Positions 26,164 to 32,601 of a stretch of DNA of 64,000 nt are shown in pieces. Each line of letters begins with the position of its first letter. Positions within the stretch are counted from its first letter, which is position 1. The stretch is from Bacteroides sp. (GTDB lineage: Bacteria > Bacteroidota > Bacteroidia > Bacteroidales > P3): NCBI GenBank assembly GCA_023662825.1, contig JAMPIH010000001.1, positions 186,001 through 250,000 of the forward strand. The letters are read 5' to 3'. Under the pieces are notes generated by a model that was given only the letters and a program-made list of their open reading frames with translations, made no database searches and was not told the origin of the DNA. Both the position numbers and the translations under genes were made by a program.

Positions 26164-27330
26164 ATGATGCCGGGATTCCGCCGTTACGGGCTCGCTTTCC
26201 TTTTTTTGCCGCTGCTGGTTTCGTGCAGGAAACCGGTTCCAGAAGACATTTCCCTGCCCTACGCCAAGAAGAAGTTTACGCCGGAAATGAAGGCGGACAG
26301 CGCGCTTGACGCCTGGATCCGGGTTCGGTTCGACCGCATCGACACTTCCGCTCCGTTCCTGCGTCCGTTCCTGTGGCTGGAAACGCCTTGTTTCGAAGAG
26401 GAACGGAAACTCTGGACAGAAAAGCAACACCGGGCGGGCGATTGCTATCTCGACATGCTCTCGTACCGCGGCGATGGCCGGAACGCATCGGACATTTCCT
26501 GGAAGAACCGACGCCCCGTCGCCGACACTTCGCTTTTCCACAAGATTATTCCCGTCTGCCTGCCGTTGCAAAGCGACACGCTTCCCCTGCATCTTTTCTA
26601 TCGGGAGAACGCCTTTGAAAACGGGCAGAACCCCACCGTGCTGATGCCTTACGACGAACATCTGCAGGCTTACCTGCCGCCGCCCGAAGCATTTTTCGAA
26701 ACGGGGGGGATCCTGGCCGTACTGGGCGAGCCAAAACACGTGATTATCCGCGACAGCAGCCGCTTCTTCGCCAAATGCGATTCGTTGGCGCGATGGATAT
26801 GGCGCGACACAGCCAACGCCTCGCTGCACCGCCGCAATTACCGCACGTTCCGCCACGATTCGGCCATGGCGGTAAGATACACCAAGGTAACGGAAATGGA
26901 CGTGATGCCGGATTTCGAGACGGCGCACCTGATACGGGCGGCCAATCTTCTGGTGGCCTCAATGTACACGACACCCGAGAAGATGGCGTTGCTGGCTGTT
27001 GAAAACGGAAATTCCACCCCCGAAAAAACGCTTTTCGAACGCTCTGACCTGTTCCGCGCCGCCGTGTTCGACATCCGTCGCGATTCGGCGGATATGAGCC
27101 AGGATTTAACGGAACTGAAACCGCTGCTCGCCTCAGCCCAAAAAAAGGTGTCGGTATTGATGAACGACACTGAAAGCCGCCATACCATGGTGGCCTTCCT
27201 GCAGGATCAGATGCAGCGCAAGACCGGCGCCTACCCGTGCCTTTTCGTAAAGGAACTCTCGGCGCAGGACGCCTGGCGCTTCATGCTCTACCACATCGCC
27301 AAAGAAGAGGGCGTGGTGGAGGTGCGGTAA
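26164..27330 (+). CDS. Predicted lipoprotein of unknown function
   Basis: I do not recognise the family. Starting at the ATG pair 26164/26167, the protein opens with a clear lipoprotein signal (basic MPGFRRYG, hydrophobic core, lipobox LLVSC), then about 365 residues predicted to face the periplasm or cell surface. The frame is open from an earlier ATG at 26110, but that would place 18 extra residues before the signal. The sequence is rich in aromatic and charged residues (for example SLARWIWRDTANASLHRRNY) with no catalytic motif that I can name. It follows the biotin carrier by 71 bp on the same strand and may share its transcript. It ends convergently against the AT-rich ATPase operon. Confidence 0.6.
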   Translation: MMPGFRRYGLAFLFLPLLVSCRKPVPEDISLPYAKKKFTPEMKADSALDAWIRVRFDRIDTSAPFLRPFLWLETPCFEEERKLWTEKQHRAGDCYLDMLSYRGDGRNASDISWKNRRPVADTSLFHKIIPVCLPLQSDTLPLHLFYRENAFENGQNPTVLMPYDEHLQAYLPPPEAFFETGGILAVLGEPKHVIIRDSSRFFAKCDSLARWIWRDTANASLHRRNYRTFRHDSAMAVRYTKVTEMDVMPDFETAHLIRAANLLVASMYTTPEKMALLAVENGNSTPEKTLFERSDLFRAAVFDIRRDSADMSQDLTELKPLLASAQKKVSVLMNDTESRHTMVAFLQDQMQRKTGAYPCLFVKELSAQDAWRFMLYHIAKEEGVVEVR

Positions 27331-27384
27331 TTATTTACTCTAACGTAAAAACATTTCAGAATTCAAATACCTTGAAAGGACTTT

Positions 27385-28008
27385 CTAAAAAATTGGGGCA
27401 TCATTTATTTCATCTTTAAGTTTAGGTTTCACGCTAGTTTTATCAATTAAAATCCTATTGGTAGCTGAAAATAAAATATTATGCTTTTGTTTCAACTCTT
27501 TATACATCGGAGGCATACCGAACATTGTATAATCAAATGCTGTTTTATGTTTCGGCAATGCTATAACACCATAAACTTTTTGCTTTGTAATAATCTGTTT
27601 CTCACGAAAAATTTCCGTTACCGAAACAATCTGGTTCACTGCTTTTTCTCTATAGTTTTTTATATTCTTAGATTTACAATCTTTTATTTCAAGCATCACT
27701 ACCCAAGAAACATCGCCTTTAACAATAGGAAAAAGGCATCCTTCGCAATGTTCAATATCCTCACCTTTTTTGTTTTTGAACTGATGATCTTCAAATACAT
27801 TGAAGCCTACTTCGAGTTTCTGTAAATTTACAACTTCAAAGCAATCCATTGGAACTCGTAAATCTTTCGGACAGGAAGGCATTGACTCATGTATTTCAAC
27901 ACCTCTCTTCCCCTTTGTGCGCTCCGAAAAATCAGCAATATATAAATGACCTCCTTTTACAACGGATATATTAGGGGACGGATAGTGAATTGCGATTTTA
28001 TTCCTCAT
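27385..28008 (-). CDS. Small protein with possible PD-(D/E)xK-type core, partner of ATPase
   Basis: This 207-residue protein is not from a family I can name. Its centre, VSWVVMLEIKDCKSKNIKNY (residues 101-120), places an E-x-K (Glu107, Lys109) on a hydrophobic strand. A Gln (126) follows in the next helix (KAVNQIVSVTEIF), the layout of restriction-endonuclease-like folds, with acidic residues near 84-90 as a possible first metal ligand. Cysteines at 88 and 91 (EHCEGC) could bind a metal. It overlaps the upstream ATPase by 11 bp, so the two are co-translated. Composition is much more AT-rich than the flanking genes. A nuclease or effector role alongside the ATPase is inference; an inactive or unrelated fold remains possible. 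Confidence 0.5.
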   Translation of the reverse strand: MRNKIAIHYPSPNISVVKGGHLYIADFSERTKGKRGVEIHESMPSCPKDLRVPMDCFEVVNLQKLEVGFNVFEDHQFKNKKGEDIEHCEGCLFPIVKGDVSWVVMLEIKDCKSKNIKNYREKAVNQIVSVTEIFREKQIITKQKVYGVIALPKHKTAFDYTMFGMPPMYKELKQKHNILFSATNRILIDKTSVKPKLKDEINDAPIF

Positions 28009-29257
28009 CTTCGTAATAATTTAACATCGCCAAATATTCATCCGTACTTTCCTGATAGGCTTGATTCAAATAATTGTCCTCAATGATTCCGTCTTTGTCT
28101 TGAATACAACGAATAGAGCCATTATCGATTTCATAAATTGCAACATCCAAAGGGTTTATCCATGATTTCTGGGATGGCAATTGTTTGCTTTCCGATTTAG
28201 GAATATTGTTTTTGACAAGACCTCCCATCATGCAGTTATTTACAGCAAAAAGAATGAACGGACTATGTGTGGTCAATACGAGTTGATGATCCCTTTTCGA
28301 TTGTGCCAACGTACTCAACATATAATAAACCAAGTCTCGTTGTGTCTTAGGAAAAAGGTTTAATTCCGGTTCTTCTATAATAGCAAGCGAATAGAAATAT
28401 TCGTCATAAAAACCTATCAATCCCTCCCATTTGTCTTTAAACGACTGAAGCTCATCCATATCTTCTCGTGGTTTATTAAACATTTCGTGCAAACTTTTTT
28501 CTGGTGCTTTTTGTTTACCGAAATCCACATCCAATTTTTGGATTGCTATGAGTTTCTCATAAAGATTAACAAATTCAAAAGGAGTCTGCGTACGAGGATT
28601 CTTATAAATAGCATTAAGCATGTAATCAAACACAACCAACAATGGGATACACGACCTTAAGCCACTTGATGTATGGTTCAGTCCTAAAATTTTATCATTC
28701 TGAACCCGCACTTTATCAGATTCAATTTTTTTGTCATAAAAGAAAGAAACATTCCCTAAGCTACGAATAGGCAAATCAAAAACATTTGTTTCACTAAATT
28801 CTTTCTTGGCAAGAAACCAATCGTATAAAAAACTTAAGGTGTTGTCACGAGACTCATTATACTTTCCCAAACTCGGTATGGTCACAAAATTTCTCTCTGC
28901 TGGAATATACGATATCTTGCGATTCCGAAATATTTGCTTCTTCTTATGGTATATACCCTCTGATTTTTTATTTCCCCATTTCATATCAAATGAACAAAAA
29001 TCGCTTATGTATGCAATACGCGATTCTTGGGAAAAATACGTATCTTCCAGATTATGAAACGTTATCAACTCTTTCCAAAAATCAGGACGTCTAGAGGCGT
29101 GAAGAATGCTATTTTTTTCATACCAAGAACAATAGCTTATAATTTTAGCAATCGTACTCTTGCCACTACTCTGCGGTCCCATAAAAACATTCACCTTTTT
29201 CAGTTCAACGGTAACATCTTTAATCGGACCTATATTTTGAATTGTTATACGTGTCAT
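27998..29257 (-). CDS. SMC/OLD-like AAA ATPase, candidate defence ATPase
   Basis: This 419-residue ATPase has the ABC/SMC layout. Walker A is GPQSSGKST at residues 27-35, the signature-like SSGLRS is near 197, Walker B with catalytic Glu is LAIIEEPELNLFP near 292, and the switch His is in LTTHSPFIL near 330. OLD-family nucleases carry a C-terminal TOPRIM domain, but none is visible here; the C-terminus ends EYLAMLNYYEDEE. Instead, a separate small gene overlaps its stop. That layout resembles two-gene anti-phage modules that pair an ATPase sensor with an effector. It has its own promoter (box at 29286-29293) and is AT-rich, both signs of horizontal gain. Function in defence is inferred. Confidence 0.7.
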   Translation of the reverse strand: MTRITIQNIGPIKDVTVELKKVNVFMGPQSSGKSTIAKIISYCSWYEKNSILHASRRPDFWKELITFHNLEDTYFSQESRIAYISDFCSFDMKWGNKKSEGIYHKKKQIFRNRKISYIPAERNFVTIPSLGKYNESRDNTLSFLYDWFLAKKEFSETNVFDLPIRSLGNVSFFYDKKIESDKVRVQNDKILGLNHTSSGLRSCIPLLVVFDYMLNAIYKNPRTQTPFEFVNLYEKLIAIQKLDVDFGKQKAPEKSLHEMFNKPREDMDELQSFKDKWEGLIGFYDEYFYSLAIIEEPELNLFPKTQRDLVYYMLSTLAQSKRDHQLVLTTHSPFILFAVNNCMMGGLVKNNIPKSESKQLPSQKSWINPLDVAIYEIDNGSIRCIQDKDGIIEDNYLNQAYQESTDEYLAMLNYYEDEE

Positions 29258-29285
29258 TTTACGCCTTTATTGACAACAAGATTAC

Positions 29286-29313
29286 CAAATTTAATGCAAT
29301 TAAACAAATTCAA
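29286..29313 (-). promoter_or_regulatory. Promoter of the ATPase operon
   Basis: On the - strand TAAATTTG (29286-29293) matches TAnnTTTG and is preceded 17 bp upstream by a TTG (29311-29313) usable as -33 element. The start would be about 25 bp before the ATPase ATG. Confidence 0.55.
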
Positions 29314-29327
29314 GAATAATCTCGGGC

Positions 29328-29801
29328 TCACTCGTTATGGTAGGGTTCGCCCTTGAGTATCGTGAAGGCGCGGTAAAGCTGTTCGGTGAACAGGAGGCGG
29401 ATCATCTGGTGGGAGAAGGTCATCTTGGAGAGGGAGATGCTGCCGTGGGCGGCGGCGCGGGCCTCGGGCGAAAAGCCGAACGGACCGCCCACCACGAACA
29501 TCAGATTCCTTACCCCGGCGTTCATCTTGGCTTGCAGGAATGAGGCGAACTCCACCGAACCGTATTCCTTGCCGTGCTCATCCAATAAAATCACGCAGTC
29601 CGACTTGTCGAACCACTTCTTCATCAATGCGAACTCCTCCTGCTTCTGCCTGGCCACCGGCATGTTGCGCGCATTCTTCAAGGCAGGAATCACCTCGCTC
29701 CTATAGGGAACATAGTGTTCGAGCCGCTTCTCGAAGATGGCGATGCCCTCCCTGAGGTAGGGTTCCTCCGTTTTTCCGTTCTGTAGAAAGCTTATCTGCA
29801 T
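29328..29801 (-). CDS. rlmH: 23S rRNA pseudouridine-1915 N3-methyltransferase RlmH
   Basis: RlmH is a SPOUT methyltransferase that modifies pseudouridine 1915 of 23S rRNA on the assembled ribosome. Its 157 residues match the family. Seen are LLDEHGKEYGSVEFASFL, the knot segment VVGGPFGFSPEARAAAHGSI and the C-terminal LSKMTFSHQMIRLLFTEQLY, which form the SAM and substrate site. It ends RAFTILKGEPYHNE, the canonical RlmH tail. It begins 3 bp after the M14 peptidase stop and probably shares its transcript. Confidence 0.97.
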   Translation of the reverse strand: MQISFLQNGKTEEPYLREGIAIFEKRLEHYVPYRSEVIPALKNARNMPVARQKQEEFALMKKWFDKSDCVILLDEHGKEYGSVEFASFLQAKMNAGVRNLMFVVGGPFGFSPEARAAAHGSISLSKMTFSHQMIRLLFTEQLYRAFTILKGEPYHNE

Positions 29802-29803
29802 GA

Positions 29804-31531
29804 CTAAAACTTGATGAATTTAAGCCGCCGCACCTGCCCGCTCTGGGCGCGCACTTCCACGATATAGATACCCGGCGCGAACGAAGAAACCCTTAATTCA
29901 TGGCGGTTCGCCCACTGCTCCCTGCCCGTTCCCGTCCTTTTCATTTCCCGGCCCGAAACGGCATACACCGCCCGCACCGCAAAGGGGAAATCCGCTTCCA
30001 CCACCAGATGGTCTTGCGCCGGATTGGGCGAGATACGGTAATCGGAAACGCTTTCAAGGAACCGGTTCGCCACCGTATCGCCGCCGCCCGTCGTGTCTTG
30101 CTGCGGAACCCGCGCCAGCAGCACATTGCATTCGACCGCCGAGAAATCGCGCACTTCCACGCCCGACACCACTTTATCCACATAGCCCGGCGCGGAAAAA
30201 CGCAGGTCGTAGCGGCCGGCGGCCATCGGGCGGTAAAACATGCCGTGCAGGGCCGAACCATACACCTGCGAGCTGTCCTTGTCGTGATTCTCCAACGTCA
30301 CCAAGGCCCGTAAGGGTTCACCCGAAAGCGAGTCGCACACCCGCCCCCTGATGCCGTAAAGGGCTTCCTTCATATAGTTGATGAGCGAGCGGCGGTTGAT
30401 ATCCCAGAACGAAGGCAGGCGCGAGGAAGCGGGCATCTTGGTGACCGAAATCTCGAGCGTCTGCTCCCGCACGTGGCGATATGCGTTCATGTAGTCCTGA
30501 CGGCCGTTGTTCACCACATACCAGTCGCCTCCGTCCACATAGCCGTCGGCGTTCACGTCGCGGTAGGCCGTGGCGTCGATCAGGCGGCAGCTATCTACAT
30601 ATCGCTTGGAAACCTGCGTCCACCAGTCGTAGTCGGCGTGTTTCTTGCGCGCGGAGGTAAAGCCGTCCCAGGGAAAGTTGAGCACGTCGGAACCTCCGTG
30701 GATGTTTACCGACATCACGAACTCATGCGCCTGCACGTAGTCCATCATCGCCTGGTTCTCCTTTTGTATCGTGACAGGATTGCCCGCCCAGAAATCGGGA
30801 TAGTTCCGGTTCAGGTCCACCCGGTTCGCGTTGTAGCGCGTGGCGCCCGAAACGCTGTTGTCGGAGGTCGCGTACGCCCCGTCGGGATTGGAAAGCGGGT
30901 TGATGTAGATCTGCATGCCGTCTAAGAGGCGGGTGGCCTCCTCGTCGGAACCGTAGCGTTCAAGCAGGTAATCGGCCAGACGAAGCATCAGCACGAAGCC
31001 CGTAAGTTCATCGCCGTGAATGGAAGAAGAATAGAAGAATCCCGGCAGTTCCTCCTGATTCTCCACCTCGCCGCACAGGCGCAGGCACAGGATAAGCCGC
31101 CCCTTTACCGAGCTTCCTATCGTGTCGATGCGGCACAGGCCGGGATGGTTCGCGGCAAAAGCCTCCATCATCTCCAGATATACCGCATAGGTGGGATATC
31201 GGTTCCATTCCTGCATTTCCTCCACGGTCGAGGCCATCTCGATGCCGGCTTTGGCGGCGGGCTCCGCCACTTCGAGGGGTTGATAGCCGAGCGCGAGAAA
31301 ACGCGCGAATTCCTCTTGGTTGGCGTAGGCGGTGTAGAGCGAATCCTTGCGGCGGTCTATCGACACGATGCGGCTCAGTTCAGCTATTCTGGAGGCGTCC
31401 GTTTCCACAAAACCGAACCTCAGCTCTCCGCGTTGCGCCAGGGTCTGCGTCCAATCCTCAGGCTGGCTTTCAGCGGAAAAGGCCGACAGCGAAAGCGCCA
31501 GGCAAAGGAATAGTTTTCCGAATGTTTTCAT
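29804..31531 (-). CDS. Secreted M14 zinc carboxypeptidase with T9SS sorting domain
   Basis: This is a secreted metallocarboxypeptidase of 575 residues. The ATG at 31531 opens a signal peptide (MKTFGKLFLCLALSLSAFSA). The M14 domain shows the zinc motif SSIHGDELTG (His-x-x-Glu) and the later ligand in SVNIHGGSDVLNFPWD, with NPDGAYATSD and DLNRNYPDFW also typical. After it comes a carboxypeptidase-regulatory-like beta domain (GIRGRVCDSLSGEPLRALVT) and a C-terminal beta sandwich beginning ISPNPAQDHLVVEADF and ending RRLKFIKF, the type IX secretion sorting signal. So the strain should have a T9SS encoded elsewhere. It lies between the HxlR regulator and rlmH. Confidence 0.92.
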   Translation of the reverse strand: MKTFGKLFLCLALSLSAFSAESQPEDWTQTLAQRGELRFGFVETDASRIAELSRIVSIDRRKDSLYTAYANQEEFARFLALGYQPLEVAEPAAKAGIEMASTVEEMQEWNRYPTYAVYLEMMEAFAANHPGLCRIDTIGSSVKGRLILCLRLCGEVENQEELPGFFYSSSIHGDELTGFVLMLRLADYLLERYGSDEEATRLLDGMQIYINPLSNPDGAYATSDNSVSGATRYNANRVDLNRNYPDFWAGNPVTIQKENQAMMDYVQAHEFVMSVNIHGGSDVLNFPWDGFTSARKKHADYDWWTQVSKRYVDSCRLIDATAYRDVNADGYVDGGDWYVVNNGRQDYMNAYRHVREQTLEISVTKMPASSRLPSFWDINRRSLINYMKEALYGIRGRVCDSLSGEPLRALVTLENHDKDSSQVYGSALHGMFYRPMAAGRYDLRFSAPGYVDKVVSGVEVRDFSAVECNVLLARVPQQDTTGGGDTVANRFLESVSDYRISPNPAQDHLVVEADFPFAVRAVYAVSGREMKRTGTGREQWANRHELRVSSFAPGIYIVEVRAQSGQVRRLKFIKF

Positions 31532-31551
31532 GTCTGTATGGTTCTTGGAAA

Positions 31552-31929
31552 TCAAGGGCGGCGGGAGGAAGATTTTTTTATCTTCTTGAAGTTATCCATC
31601 GCCCAGGAAATAAGGTTGTTGATATGCGGCATCAGGCTCTCGCCCAAGTCGGTGAGCGAATACTCCACTTTCGGCGGAATCTCGGCGTAGATCTTGCGCC
31701 TGACCAGTCCGTCGGCCTCCAAGTTCTTAAGCGTTTCGGCAAGCACTTTGGGCGAAAGGTCGGGAATGGCCTTGCCGATGGCGTTGAATCGGGTGGCGCC
31801 GTTCTCCGCCAGCACGCACAGGATAAGCATCGCCCATTTGCCGGAAAAACGGGAAATCACGTTCCGGACAGGACAGGAATCCGTGCAGGTGAATTTCTTT
31901 AGGTTTTCTTGTAGTTCCAATGCGCTCAT
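31552..31929 (-). CDS. HxlR-family transcriptional regulator
   Basis: This is a 125-residue winged-helix regulator starting at the ATG 31929 (MSALELQENLKKFTCTDSCP). HxlR features are the N-terminal cysteines (CTDSCPVRNVI), the SRFSGKWAMLILCVL helix, and the wing ending KVEYSLTDLGESLMPHI. Such proteins often sense reactive electrophiles or oxidants through the Cys. It is divergent from a cupin gene across a 141-bp gap that contains an inverted repeat, so it probably regulates the cupin and itself. A basic C-terminus follows (FKKIKKSSSRRP). The M14 gene begins 20 bp downstream. Confidence 0.9.
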   Translation of the reverse strand: MSALELQENLKKFTCTDSCPVRNVISRFSGKWAMLILCVLAENGATRFNAIGKAIPDLSPKVLAETLKNLEADGLVRRKIYAEIPPKVEYSLTDLGESLMPHINNLISWAMDNFKKIKKSSSRRP

Positions 31930-31941
31930 TTTCAATTTTAC

Positions 31942-31974
31942 TTACGGAAAGGTAACCGCCTTACCTTTTCGTAA
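31942..31974. promoter_or_regulatory. Probable HxlR operator (inverted repeat), third half-site downstream
   Basis: TTACGGAAAGGTAA (31942-31955) and TTACCTTTTCGTAA (31961-31974) are inverted repeats matching at 13 of 14 positions with a 5-bp spacer. A further half-site TTACGAAAAG lies at 32013-32022. The palindrome covers a near-consensus -7 box (TACCTTTC) reading toward hxlR, so autoregulation is likely. Confidence 0.6.
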
Positions 31975-31978
31975 CTTC

Positions 31979-32009
31979 TTGTTTTTCTGTTTTCAAACCC
32001 TTTATTTTG
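31979..32009 (+). promoter_or_regulatory. Predicted promoter of the cupin gene
   Basis: TTG at 31979-31981 and TATTTTG (32003-32009, one base short of TAnnTTTG) are spaced like Bacteroidota -33/-7 elements. The pair sits between the HxlR palindrome and the third half-site, so a bound regulator would interfere. Confidence 0.45.
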
Positions 32010-32070
32010 CACTTACGAAAAGAAAGGGACTTTCCCTCGCAAAGTTAAACAATAAAAACACAAAAGAGCC

Positions 32071-32481
32071 ATGAACGAAGTAAAGACATTGAACAAAGGC
32101 GCCAAGTTCGCCCACGTTTCGGTAGGAAACCTGAACGGTTTCGAAGGGAAACAATTCGTGAAGGAGGCCTCCGAAGCCACTTCCTGCGAGATTTCTTTCG
32201 GTTCGCTGCCCTGCGGGGAAGCGGTTCCGTTCTTTCACAGCCATGCGGCCAACGAAGAGAACTACATCATCCTCTCCGGCGCGGGCAGATTCCAGATGGA
32301 CGACGAAGTGTTCGACATTGCCGAAGGCTCGGTGATCCGCGTTTCCACCCACTGCGACCGCAACCTCAAGTGCACCTCGCAAAAGCCGATGACCTATATC
32401 TGCATCCAGGCCAAGGAAGGCAGTCTGGGCGGCTACACGATGACCGACGCCAAGATTACCGAACGGGCGAGCCTGCTGTAA
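32071..32481 (+). CDS. Small cupin-domain protein
   Basis: This is a single-domain cupin of 136 residues. The metal-binding motif is seen as FFHSHAANEENYIILSGAG (His-x-His then Glu, near residues 55-73) with the second motif GSVIRVSTHCDRNLKC lower down. Such proteins are small mononuclear-metal enzymes or ligand sensors; the substrate is not predictable. It is transcribed divergently from the HxlR regulator and is its likely target. HxlR-cupin pairs often respond to electrophilic or redox stress (inference). Confidence 0.85.
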   Translation: MNEVKTLNKGAKFAHVSVGNLNGFEGKQFVKEASEATSCEISFGSLPCGEAVPFFHSHAANEENYIILSGAGRFQMDDEVFDIAEGSVIRVSTHCDRNLKCTSQKPMTYICIQAKEGSLGGYTMTDAKITERASLL

Positions 32482-32565
32482 GGTCAGTATCTTTGGACTT
32501 TCGTCCAAGATACTCCCGTCTCGGCAAAAAACAAGCGGGCTTGCTTTTTGCTCTCGACTTATCCG

Positions 32566-32573
32566 TATCTTTG
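32566..32573 (+). promoter_or_regulatory. -7 box for the MurL-MurD fusion gene
   Basis: TATCTTTG on the + strand matches TAnnTTTG exactly and lies 28 bp before the ATG at 32602; a TTG at 32541-32543 could serve as -33 element. It lies downstream of the alternative ATG at 32548, which argues for the later start. Confidence 0.6.
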
Positions 32574-32601
32574 CGATTGCTTCCAGCCGGAAGCAATCGC
32601 C

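Noticed and set aside
27385..29257. Assigning the ATPase operon to PARIS, Gabija or Septu
   Set aside because: No TOPRIM domain or HNH motif is visible in either protein, so a named system is not supported.
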